A DNA stretch of 57,341 nucleotides from Streptomyces cellulosae (GTDB taxonomy: Bacteria > Actinomycetota > Actinomycetes > Streptomycetales > Streptomycetaceae), in contig BNBH01000038.1 in assembly GCA_014655195.1 (NCBI GenBank), positions 1 to 57,341 on the forward strand, written 5' to 3'. Under the pieces are notes generated by a model. The model was not told the DNA's origin and did no database searches. It was given only the letters and a program-made list of their open reading frames with translations. Positions 16,661 through 24,371 of this stretch are shown here, piece by piece; the stretch's first letter is position 1; each line of letters opens with the position of its first letter. Both the position numbers and the translations under genes were made by a program.

Positions 16661-17680
16661 CTACGACAGCCTCCAGGACCGGCTCTTCGCGATGACCTGG
16701 CTCGGACCTGCGAAGCCGAGCTGATTGGTGGTGCGAATCGGGAGAGCCGCGGAGAAGCGATCTGCTGCCTCGCTCATGGTCTTCGGGAAGAGCTTTTCGA
16801 GGACCTGCTGAACAACTTCGGCGTCATCGGGGTCCGCCATCGCCGCCCCAAGGTCCCGGGCGGCGATCCTCAGACGCCGCTCTGCATCCTCCTGAGGGAT
16901 CAGCGGCTTGATGTCGGGGGACACCCCGCGAGGATCCCTCGTGGGTTCGTTCTCCTGAAGCCGCTTCGAAGCCTGCTCGAGAACATCGTGGACTGCAGCA
17001 ACGAGTCCGCTGCCCTCCTTGATGAACTCGTAGGCCCACACGGACAGATTGTGAGAGGAGAACCCAGGCTTCCACGCCTGAGCGTTCCACGCCTTCAGGA
17101 GGCGGATTGCCCTCCTCCGGGTACGGCGAAGGGACTCGGCGCCCGAGCCCAGCAGTTCCACGTGACCGATGGGATCACTTTTGCTCCACGCGCTCTTGGA
17201 TCCGGTCGGCTTGTCAAGGTCGGGTATCCACAAGCCGATTCCCTCGCGCCGCTGCAGAGCCACGATGAGATCGACCGTGACATCAACGCCCTTGACCGGC
17301 GAACGAAAGTAGATCTTGAGGCCACGACGCGACTTGCAGACGCGCGCCTGGTGGTGTTCTTCCCGAATCTTCGGGCCGATGAAGTCTACGAGCTCGTCAG
17401 TGATCGCGTGGGGCGCCTCCCCATCGCCGTCAGGACCGAGAGCGGGATGCTTCACCCGGTCCAGGATGATGCCTCCGTCTCCGTCACTGACGGAACCCGA
17501 GTGTGGCTGTATGTGGGTATGGGCGGGGATGGAGCCCGAACAATACGACCTCCGCCCTTCAGGATGCTTCTCCGCAATCTTTCTGGCCAGCGCGAGCCGC
17601 TCGCGGGTGGCTGACAGTACGTCAACATCGACGTTGATGAGCTGGAGCAGTTCATCGAACTGCTTGTGCAGGTATGCCAT
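16661..17680 (-). CDS. CBASS CD-NTase (cGAS/DncV-like nucleotidyltransferase)
   Basis: 339 residues. The nucleotidyltransferase signature begins with Gly49-Ser50 in YCSGSIPAHTH, followed by the acidic pair Asp66/Asp68 in SVSDGDGGIILDR and a third acid at Asp137 in VDVTVDLIVAL; then come segments usual in this clade (GLWIPDLDKP, SDPIGHVELL). It should make a cyclic di- or trinucleotide on phage infection; the exact product cannot be told. AAGGA lies 5 bases before the ATG. An E2-like gene and a small membrane protein follow in the same direction, the layout of a short type II CBASS unit next to an integrase. Confidence 0.72.
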   Translation of the reverse strand: MAYLHKQFDELLQLINVDVDVLSATRERLALARKIAEKHPEGRRSYCSGSIPAHTHIQPHSGSVSDGDGGIILDRVKHPALGPDGDGEAPHAITDELVDFIGPKIREEHHQARVCKSRRGLKIYFRSPVKGVDVTVDLIVALQRREGIGLWIPDLDKPTGSKSAWSKSDPIGHVELLGSGAESLRRTRRRAIRLLKAWNAQAWKPGFSSHNLSVWAYEFIKEGSGLVAAVHDVLEQASKRLQENEPTRDPRGVSPDIKPLIPQEDAERRLRIAARDLGAAMADPDDAEVVQQVLEKLFPKTMSEAADRFSAALPIRTTNQLGFAGPSQVIAKSRSWRLS

Positions 17681-18012
17681 GTCGTCCTTGCTGCGGGAGG
17701 GCAGGGTGAAACTGGCGGGTGCCGTGCTCCAAGTCTGGCGTATGCCACTGACAATGCTTGCGCAGCGAGGTGGCGGTGCCGTGTGTGGCTAAGGAAGAGC
17801 TGGCTTCTCACCTGCGCGGCGCCCCGCAACGAGGAGTAAACGGAATCGGAAGCCACAGTTCCGATTGGTGCAGGTGCAGGTCGGTGACCGTGCCCCAGCC
17901 TCGTGAATAGGCGTTAAAAGCCCGTAGTCCAATAGCAGATGATTCCGGCCAAACCAAACCGTCCGTTCTTCTTAATCTCGTCCTGTCACTGCACAACGAC
18001 AGGAGCATCGCC
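17681..18012. other. Divergent intergenic region between CD-NTase and excisionase
   Basis: 332 bases with no convincing gene. It must hold the leftward promoter of the CD-NTase operon and the rightward promoter of the excisionase/integrase pair. AGGAG 7 bases before the ATG at 18013 is the excisionase ribosome site. I could not define a promoter or operator with confidence. Confidence 0.5.
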
Positions 18013-18279
18013 ATGACGCAGACCAAACAAGCTCCCGAGACCGCGTTCCTGAACCTCCCCCAGGCCGCCGAGTACCTCGGCCTCTCTCCCAACACGCTCT
18101 ACGTCTGGCGCCATCGCCGCCAGGGGCCGCCCAGCTTCCGCATGGGGCGTCGCGTCATGTACCGCATCGCCGCTCTCAACGAATGGGTGCATACCCAGGA
18201 GCAGGCAGACTCGCGTTCCAACCCGGCGATCAGTCCTCTGGCGCGTTCGGTACGAAGCCGATCCCGGGCTGACTGGTAA
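18013..18279 (+). CDS. xis: Excisionase-like helix-turn-helix protein
   Basis: 88 residues with a winged-helix MerR/AlpA-type domain: LNLPQAAEYLGLSPNTLYVW, then GPPSFRMGRRVMYRIAALNEWV. This is the usual form of the recombination-directionality factor beside actinomycete integrases. It ends 102 bases before the integrase start on the same strand. Its probable job is to bind near the attachment site and direct excision, and possibly to regulate int. Confidence 0.8.
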   Translation: MTQTKQAPETAFLNLPQAAEYLGLSPNTLYVWRHRRQGPPSFRMGRRVMYRIAALNEWVHTQEQADSRSNPAISPLARSVRSRSRADW

Positions 18280-18381
18280 CCCTCCCCGCTCACAGCTCAC
18301 TTCGGGCTCCTACTGCCGGTCCAGTCATGGGCCGCCAAGAAGCGCCCCGCTCAGCACCAATGCACAGGAGACAACGCCACA

Positions 18382-19683
18382 GTGGCCGGGTACATAGAAG
18401 ATCGCTGGCTGAAGAAGCGGGTTGACCCCAGAACGGGGAAGCGGGAGCGCACCGCGCAGTATGGGAAAGGTCTGCGCTATCGCGTAAAGGGAGTCCCCGG
18501 GGTCGGGGACCGCTCCTTCGCCACCAGTCAGGATGCCAAGCAGTGGCTCGCTACGGTGAGAACCGACTCCCTGCGGGGAGACTTCGTCGACCCGCGGAAC
18601 GGCCAGATCACCTTGGGCGATTACATCATCGACCACTGGTGGCCCTCTCGAAGCGACGAGCCCTCGACCGCCGCCCCCATGCAGAGCCGGATCCGCAACC
18701 ACATCCTCCCCCTCCTGGGAGACCTCCCCCTCGCAGCGATCGACGCATCCGTCCTGCGCTCCTACAGCGCCGCGCTCCTCAGCCGGGTCGAGAGTTCGAC
18801 GGCTAAAGTGGTCTGGAGCCACCTGTCATCCATCCTCACCAGCGCGGTCGACGACAAGCGCCTGCCGCACAACCCGATCAAGACCTCCCGCAGCGTCAAG
18901 CCGCCGCGAGCGGGGAAGCGGAAGGCCGGCGCCTGGACCCGTAGCACGGTGGAAGCTGTCCGGGAGCACCTTCCCGAGCGCTACCAACTCGCCTTGGACC
19001 TGGGGCTCGGGCTCGGCCTCCGCCAAGGGGAAGTCTTCGGTTTGGGCGAGGAGGACATCGATTTCGCGGCGGGTCTCGTGCACATACGCCGGCAGGTCAG
19101 GTGGAACGGCAAGGGCCGCCCCTACTTCAGCCTGCCCAAGGGCAACAAGATGCGCGAGGTTCCGCTCTCCCCCGGCCTCGCCGCCCGGGTACAGAATCAC
19201 CTCCGGCGCTTCCCTGCTGCCCCGGTCACCCTTCCGTGGCGGAATCCCGAGCCGCCCGCCACCCCGCTCGAAGCCCGTCAACGCAAGCCGATCACCGTCC
19301 GCCTGGTCCTCACGACACAGAACGGCAACCGGGTCTACTACCAGGCGTTCAACAACCGGTGCTGGAAACCGGCGCTCGCTGCGGCCGGCGTCATCGAACC
19401 GGTTGGCGAGCGGGCCACGAAGGATCGCAGCGGCCGTACTCGACGGCAGACTCTCTACGCCGTGCCGCGCGAGCACATGTTCCACGTACTGCGCCACACC
19501 TACGCGAGCGTGCAGCTGGAGGCCGGCGAGTCGGTGGTGAGCCTCGCGGCCTGGCTGGGCCACTCGTCGTCAAAGGTCACCCTGGACCACTACGCTCACT
19601 TCATGCCCGGTGCAGGGCGTCGGGGACAGTCGGTCATGGACGCCTGGCTCGGCGCCGACCAGCCTTCCGCAGAAAGTCCCTGA
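18382..19683 (+). CDS. int: Tyrosine-type site-specific integrase
   Basis: 433 residues. An N-terminal SAM-like core-binding domain (about 75-170) is followed by the catalytic domain. Visible catalytic residues are Arg214 in LGLRQGE, Lys253 in SLPKGNK, His368 and Arg371 in HVLRHTY, His394 in LGHSSSK and nucleophile Tyr404 in LDHYAHF. The GTG start has AGGAG 11 bases upstream. It lies immediately beside a fragment of a dehydrogenase gene, which suggests integration at the 3' end of a protein-coding gene instead of a tRNA gene. It is the last gene of the accessory region on this side. Confidence 0.92.
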   Translation: MAGYIEDRWLKKRVDPRTGKRERTAQYGKGLRYRVKGVPGVGDRSFATSQDAKQWLATVRTDSLRGDFVDPRNGQITLGDYIIDHWWPSRSDEPSTAAPMQSRIRNHILPLLGDLPLAAIDASVLRSYSAALLSRVESSTAKVVWSHLSSILTSAVDDKRLPHNPIKTSRSVKPPRAGKRKAGAWTRSTVEAVREHLPERYQLALDLGLGLGLRQGEVFGLGEEDIDFAAGLVHIRRQVRWNGKGRPYFSLPKGNKMREVPLSPGLAARVQNHLRRFPAAPVTLPWRNPEPPATPLEARQRKPITVRLVLTTQNGNRVYYQAFNNRCWKPALAAAGVIEPVGERATKDRSGRTRRQTLYAVPREHMFHVLRHTYASVQLEAGESVVSLAAWLGHSSSKVTLDHYAHFMPGAGRRGQSVMDAWLGADQPSAESP

Positions 19684-19762
19684 GATGTCCCTGGGACAAC
19701 CGACGGACACAGTTCGCGTCCCGAAACCGCAGGTCAGACCACATGCCGCATCACCGGACCAC
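19684..19762. other. Candidate attachment-site region of the integrative element
   Basis: The 79 bases between the integrase stop and the dehydrogenase fragment should contain the junction (attL or attR). The nonamer GACCACATG occurs twice, at about 19736 and 19757, the second just before the fragment's homology begins. The core cannot be fixed without the other end of the element. Confidence 0.35.
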
Positions 19763-19876
19763 ATGTCCGAGGAGTACAAGGAGCCCCTGTACGCCGCTCC
19801 GCCGCTGCTCCAGCGCATGGTCGACGCGGGCCGCCTGGGCCGGAAGACGGGGTCGGGCTTCTACAGCTACGACTGA
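19763..19876 (+). pseudogene. 3-hydroxybutyryl-CoA dehydrogenase, C-terminal fragment
   Basis: The frame MSEEYKEPLYAAPPLLQRMV followed by DAGRLGRKTGSGFYSYD and a stop is the well-conserved end of 3-hydroxyacyl/3-hydroxybutyryl-CoA dehydrogenases (usual form EPLYxPPPLLxRMVEAGxLGRKxGxGFYxY). Only about 37 residues of a ~285-residue protein are present, with no ribosome site, directly beyond the integrase. The rest of the gene should lie at the far end of the element if integration split it, or was lost. The family assignment is firm; the splitting scenario is inferred. Confidence 0.7.
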
Positions 19877-19907
19877 CCGAGCTACGACTGACCGTGCGAA
19901 CGTCGTC

Positions 19908-20303
19908 TCATCCGCGGGTCCCTGGCCGGTCGTCCGGCCCGGGGCCCGTCGTGTTCGCGCCGAACGCCCGTCGGCAGTGGGTGAGCAGGGCGCGCAGCGC
20001 CGGGTTGCGGGCGGGGCGCCGGACCAGGGCGAACAGGGCCGGGACGTGTGCGTCGGCGATGACGTGGGCGGTGAGGCGGTCGCGGTAGGCGTCCGCCATC
20101 GAGTCGCTGAGGACGGCGACGCCCAGGCCGCGCGCGGCGAGGCCGGCGACGGCGTCGGCGGCGCTCGCCTCCAGCGCGACGGCCGGTCCAACGCCCCGCG
20201 CGCCGCACGCCTGGTACAGGACCGCGCGCAGCCCGGATCCCGGCGGGCTGCACACGACCGGGTACGCGGCCACGTCGCGCAGGGTGACCCGGCGCCGCTT
20301 CTC
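19908..20303 (-). pseudogene. LysR-family regulator, C-terminal effector-binding fragment
   Basis: The minus frame VTLRDVAAYPVVCSPPGSGL continuing through GVAVLSDSMADAYRDRLTAH to a stop at 19908 is the second half of a LysR substrate-binding domain. No N-terminal helix-turn-helix or first half exists: upstream DNA (to the right) codes instead for an NTF2-like protein on the other strand. The gene has therefore lost more than half of its length at a junction near 20300. It cannot bind DNA as it stands. Confidence 0.65.
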
Positions 20304-20628
20304 CAGCGGGTTCGTCGAGCGGTCCAACGCCGGTGACGCCGCCGGGGTCGCGGCGCTCTACGCGGAGGACGCGGTGCTGGCCCATCCGCCCGGCAGGGTG
20401 ACGGCCGGGCGGGAGGCGATCCGCGCGCTGTGGGAGAAGGTGCTGGCCAACTCCCCTCGGTTCGAGCCGGAGCCGCCCCTGCCGACGCTGGTCGGCGGGG
20501 CCATCGCGCTGACGTCGACGCCGCCGGGGGACGGGGCGGGCGCGCGGGCGCAGGTGGTCCGGCGGCAGCCCGACGGGAGCTGGCTGCGGGTACTGGACCA
20601 GCCGGAGTTCGTGCGGCCCGCTTCCTAG
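20284..20628 (+). CDS. NTF2-like (SnoaL/ketosteroid isomerase-like) protein
   Basis: 114 residues from a GTG at 20284, with FVERSNAGDAAGVAALYAED near the start and a strand-rich C-terminus (ARAQVVRRQPDGSWLRVLDQ), as in small NTF2-fold proteins of unknown function. The first ~8 codons lie in DNA that also encodes the LysR remnant, so the native start was probably replaced at a deletion junction. No ribosome site is clear. The stop (20626-20628) overlaps the convergent Nudix stop. Whether it is expressed is uncertain. Confidence 0.55.
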   Translation: MTRRRFSSGFVERSNAGDAAGVAALYAEDAVLAHPPGRVTAGREAIRALWEKVLANSPRFEPEPPLPTLVGGAIALTSTPPGDGAGARAQVVRRQPDGSWLRVLDQPEFVRPAS

Positions 20629-21152
20629 AGGCGCAGGTGGTGCAGGAGGAGCAGGGCGGCTGCCATGTTGGCCGCCGGGACCTCGCCCCGGGTGATCAGG
20701 TCCGGGACGACCTTGAGGGGAACCCACTCGCGGCGGTCCGACTCGAAGGCGTCGACCGGGTCGCCGACGTACTCGCCCTCGTCGGACCAGTAGATGTGGT
20801 GGCGGGCGTCGGTGAGACCGTTGGACGGTTCCACGCTCATCAGGTGGTGCAGGGCGCCCGGGCGCCAGCCGGTCTCCTCCTCCAGTTCACGGGCCGCCGC
20901 GGCGGCGACGTCCTCGCCGTCCTCCACCACGCCCGCGGCGAGTTCCCAGCCCCAGCTGTCGGTGATGAAGCGGTGCCGCCACAGCAGCAGGACCTCGTTG
21001 GCGTCGTTGACGACCGTGGCCACCGCGACGGGCCTCAGCCGTATGAGGAAGTGGTCGAGGTGCCGGCCGTCGGGGAGTTCGACATCCGCGAGATTGACGC
21101 TGAACCAGCGGTTTGAGTACACAGGCTGTTCGTTTTGTTTCGTCCACTGCAT
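20625..21152 (-). CDS. Nudix hydrolase (ADP-ribose pyrophosphatase-like)
   Basis: 175 residues with a Nudix core AAGVVEDGEDVAAAAARELE followed by EETGW, preceded by VATVVNDANEVLLLWRHRF as in ADP-sugar pyrophosphatases. The ATG at 21152 was chosen because GGAAGG precedes it and the sequence upstream lacks family similarity. Substrate not determined. It is monocistronic and convergent with the NTF2-like gene. Confidence 0.82.
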   Translation of the reverse strand: MQWTKQNEQPVYSNRWFSVNLADVELPDGRHLDHFLIRLRPVAVATVVNDANEVLLLWRHRFITDSWGWELAAGVVEDGEDVAAAAARELEEETGWRPGALHHLMSVEPSNGLTDARHHIYWSDEGEYVGDPVDAFESDRREWVPLKVVPDLITRGEVPAANMAAALLLLHHLRL

Positions 21153-21318
21153 GGTTCTGCCGCCTTCCGATGGGTAAGGGGCAATATCGCAGCAGTGGCG
21201 GTCGTACAGCAGGCGCACGGAGGGCCGCCCGTGACGCATGGGGCGGCGCGGTGAGGCACGCGCCGGGCGCGGCGAGGTCATGGCCTCCCCTCGTACGCCG
21301 GAGGCGGCCCGCCGCCGT

Positions 21319-22659
21319 CTACAGCGGCACCCGCAGCGCCCCGTCGATGAGTTCGGCCGCCTCGCCGGTGCCCGCGCAGCCGCTGCGGATCAGATGCTCG
21401 CGCACCTCGCGCAGCCGGTCGCGCAGCCGCTGCGACTCCATGCCGCGGGCCTGTTCGGCCATCTGCACGGCGACGGCCACCGCCCGGTCGGCGTTGCCCT
21501 GGCGCAGTTCGACGGTGCAGAGCATGGCCAGCCGGTGCACCCGGCCCCGGTCGTGCGCCGGGGTGTCCACGGCCGCCGCCGCGTGCTCACCCGCCGCCGC
21601 CAGCTCGCCGAGGCTCAGCAGCGCCTCCGCCACCTGCACATTGACAAGGCCCGGCTGGACATAGCCGGTCTCGTCCGGCTCGTGGCCGCGGTGGATGCGC
21701 CCGGCGGACTCCTCGGCCCGCCGGATGCAGGTCAACGCGCCCGCCGCGTCTCCGAGATGGGCGTACGCCTTCGCCTGCATCGCGTACAGGTCCGAGGCGA
21801 GCGCCGGCGTGATGCGGTGGCCCGCGGCGCGCAGCGCGGCCTCGGCGAAGGCGACGGCCTGTCTGAACTCCCGCATGCACAGGGACTGGTTGACGAGCAG
21901 CGCGATGACGTACGCGCCGAGGCCCCGGTCGCCGCTGGCCTTGGCGAGCCGCAGCGCCTGGTGGAAGTAGCGCTGGGCGAGGCCGTGGGCGTCGGAGTCG
22001 TAGGCGCAGATGCCGGCGATCGCCACCAATCCGCCTGTGGCACGGTGGAGTTGGCGGCCGGTGGCGTCGGTGTAGCTGCCACGCAGCAGGGGGGCCGCCT
22101 CGGCGTTGAGGAAGCCGACGATGCGGGCGCGGGTCGCCATGCCGCCTGCCTTGCGGTACATCTGCTCGTAGTGGGCGCGGGCGGCGCGCAGCATCTCCAG
22201 GTCGCCGGGGGTGACCCGGTGCGGGCCGCCGCGGGAGACGTCCACGTCGTCCGGCGGGTTCTCCCACTCCCATACGGGCATCACGGCCGGGGTGCCTGTG
22301 ACGGCGGGGGCGCCGAGCAGGTGGGGGCGGCCCTGCTGGTCGGAGCGCCACAGTGCGGTGGCCCGCTCGACGAACCCGGAGAGCGAACCGGCGTGCGGGA
22401 CGGCCGGTTCCCCGGGGACGCCCAGGCCGATGTCGTCGAGGGTGACGGGGCGGCGCAGCCGGACGGCGAGCACCTCGCAGATCAGGTCGGGCACCTGGCC
22501 CCGGGGGCGCTGTCCTTTCAGCCACCGGGCCACGGCGGTGTGTTCGTAGCGCAGCGTCAGACCGCGCGCCCGCCCGGCCTGGTTGACGTGTGCGGCCAGC
22601 CCCGCGTGGGAGATGCCGGCCTCGTCGAGGATCGCGTCCAGCAGAGTGTTGGGCTGCAT
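21319..22659 (-). CDS. NsdA-like TPR regulatory protein
   Basis: 446 residues. The N-terminus (LLDAILDEAGISHAGLAAHV, then YEHTAVARWLKGQRPRG) is the atypical helix-turn-helix of a Streptomyces regulator group that includes NsdA, a repressor of sporulation and antibiotic production. The rest is a TPR-like helical array (AQRYFHQALRLAKASGDRGL, VNVQVAEALLSLGELAAAGE). The start at 22659 was chosen for its match to family N-termini. The target is unknown. It may affect development, but orthology to NsdA itself is not claimed. Confidence 0.72.
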   Translation of the reverse strand: MQPNTLLDAILDEAGISHAGLAAHVNQAGRARGLTLRYEHTAVARWLKGQRPRGQVPDLICEVLAVRLRRPVTLDDIGLGVPGEPAVPHAGSLSGFVERATALWRSDQQGRPHLLGAPAVTGTPAVMPVWEWENPPDDVDVSRGGPHRVTPGDLEMLRAARAHYEQMYRKAGGMATRARIVGFLNAEAAPLLRGSYTDATGRQLHRATGGLVAIAGICAYDSDAHGLAQRYFHQALRLAKASGDRGLGAYVIALLVNQSLCMREFRQAVAFAEAALRAAGHRITPALASDLYAMQAKAYAHLGDAAGALTCIRRAEESAGRIHRGHEPDETGYVQPGLVNVQVAEALLSLGELAAAGEHAAAAVDTPAHDRGRVHRLAMLCTVELRQGNADRAVAVAVQMAEQARGMESQRLRDRLREVREHLIRSGCAGTGEAAELIDGALRVPL

Positions 22660-22927
22660 GTCGGGCCCCCCGGTGGCTCGGTGCGGACAGGGTAGTGGCT
22701 GCGCGTTCACACGGGGTGTGAACGGAGTGCCCGCATCCGCAGTGTGCACGCGCTGTCGCGGAGCGTGCCCGGCCGGTTGACTGAATTGCCTCGAAAGAGG
22801 CCGGCCGGGCCGCCGGCTCCCCCTCGTACAGCGGCGGCCCGTATGTTCGCCGTCCGCCCGGCCGCCTGCCCGACACTCCGTGGCGGGGCGGACGGCCGCC
22901 GGCCCCGCGCGGTGCGGGCGTACGGCG

Positions 22928-23992
22928 TCACCGGTCGGCCGTGGCCGAGCGGGGGACGCCGCAGGTCTGCCGCGTGGGCGGGGAGCAGCGTTCGTTCCCG
23001 AGGATCAGCAGGGCCACGTCGTCCTTCGGCGGGCCGACGCTGTGGTCGAGCAGGGCGGTGAGGACCGTCCGCAGGACGGCCTGGGGCGTCTGCGGGCGGT
23101 CGCGGGCCGCCTCGGTGAGGACGTCGCCGAGCGGGAAGAAGCGGCCGCCGGCGTCGCGGGCCTCCTCCGCGCCGTCGGTGTGCAGGACGAGGATGTCGCC
23201 GGGGAGCAGCCGGCCGCACGCGGTGGCGGGCAGCTCGCCGGGCAGCGGGAACAGGCCGAGCGGCGGGAGGGGATCGGCGCGGGCCAGCGGCTCGGCGCCC
23301 GCGCCGGTCAGCCGGTAGGGCCAGGGGTGGCCGCAGTTGAGGGCGTGCACCTCGCCGTCCGGGAGGATCTCGAGCAGCAGGACGGTGACGAACTCCTCAG
23401 CGGCGGGGGCGGCGTCCTCGGCGAGGCGGTCACCGTGCGTCTGGTCGCGCAGATGCCGGTCCATGGCACGCTCCAGGCGGCGCAGCACCCCGGCGAGGGT
23501 CTTCTCGTCGTGGGCGGCCTCGCGGAAACTGCCGAGGACGGCGGCGCCGGTACGGACGGCGCCGAGGCCGTGGCCCCGCACGTCGCCGATGACGGCCCGT
23601 ACGCCGTGCTCGGTGGCCGTCACCTCGTAGAGGTCGCCGCCGATGCGGGCGCCCCGGTCGGCGGAGAGGTGGACGGCGGCGACGGCCAGGCCCTCGACGC
23701 GTGGCGGCGGGGGCCGTAACAGCACGCTCTGGGCGGCCTCGGCGATCCGGCGGGCATGCCGGACCTCGCGGAGCATGCGGCGCCGGAAGTGCAGGACGAT
23801 GCCGGTGCCTACGGCGCACAGCACGGCGCTGCTGACCAGGCGCGCGCCGATGGCGTCGTCCCGGGCCAGCGGGCAGGTCAGCCGGTAGGCCACCGCGACG
23901 GCGCCCCACGCCGTGGGCACCGCGAGGGAGCGCAGCCGTGACAGGAACCGGGGTGGGCCCCCGCGGGGAGCCCCAGGGTTGAAGCGGATCAT
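22928..23992 (-). CDS. Membrane PP2C/SpoIIE-family serine phosphatase
   Basis: 354 residues. Two predicted membrane helices lie near residues 24-40 and 52-70, then a short linker and a PP2C-like domain with the metal-site motifs IGGDLYEV, GDVRGHGLGA, LHTDGAEEARD and PKDDVALLIL. Such RsbU/SpoIIE-type enzymes dephosphorylate anti-anti-sigma factors. Codon 92 (23719-23717) is TTA, so translation may depend on bldA. The start MIRFNPGAPRG was chosen over one 15 codons upstream because a G-rich ribosome-site-like tract precedes it. No partner anti-sigma gene is adjacent. Confidence 0.85.
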   Translation of the reverse strand: MIRFNPGAPRGGPPRFLSRLRSLAVPTAWGAVAVAYRLTCPLARDDAIGARLVSSAVLCAVGTGIVLHFRRRMLREVRHARRIAEAAQSVLLRPPPPRVEGLAVAAVHLSADRGARIGGDLYEVTATEHGVRAVIGDVRGHGLGAVRTGAAVLGSFREAAHDEKTLAGVLRRLERAMDRHLRDQTHGDRLAEDAAPAAEEFVTVLLLEILPDGEVHALNCGHPWPYRLTGAGAEPLARADPLPPLGLFPLPGELPATACGRLLPGDILVLHTDGAEEARDAGGRFFPLGDVLTEAARDRPQTPQAVLRTVLTALLDHSVGPPKDDVALLILGNERCSPPTRQTCGVPRSATADR

Positions 23993-24309
23993 GCCATGGC
24001 CCCCCAAATAGGCCCGGACAGCGCAGACCGGCCTCAAGAGGCCGGTCCGATTCTGTCGACCGCGACCCCGATTCCGGCCGCATCACCCGGCTCAGTCACC
24101 CGAATGAGTGAGTAACCGGCGGGACGCCGCAGTTCCGCTCACTGACCAGCACTGACATGCCCGCGCCCACACCCGCATATGCCCGAACCGGAACCCACCC
24201 TCCGCCCCTCCGGGGTGCCTCTGTCCCACGGTTCCGTGGGCTGGTGTACGGCCGCGTCGAAGCCGCGAGGTGGCGCGCGCGGGCGCCCGCCCTGTTGCTG
24301 CTCAGGCAC
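23993..24309. other. Intergenic region with a perfect palindrome
   Basis: No gene seen between the phosphatase start and the pheT terminator. Bases 24026-24035 (GACCGGCCTC) and 24038-24047 form a perfect ten-base inverted repeat around AA, 34 bases upstream of the phosphatase ATG. It could be an operator or a leader hairpin for that gene. Confidence 0.4.
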
Positions 24310-24352
24310 CACGGGCCGGTGCCAAGGCGTCCTGCCCTGGAACCGGCCCGTG
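24310..24352 (-). terminator. Terminator of the pheST operon
   Basis: CACGGGCCGGT at 24310-24320 pairs perfectly with 24342-24352, enclosing a 21-base loop. It lies 20 bases after the pheT stop on the minus strand. Confidence 0.65.
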
Positions 24353-24371
24353 TGTGGGACAGCGTGCGGTG

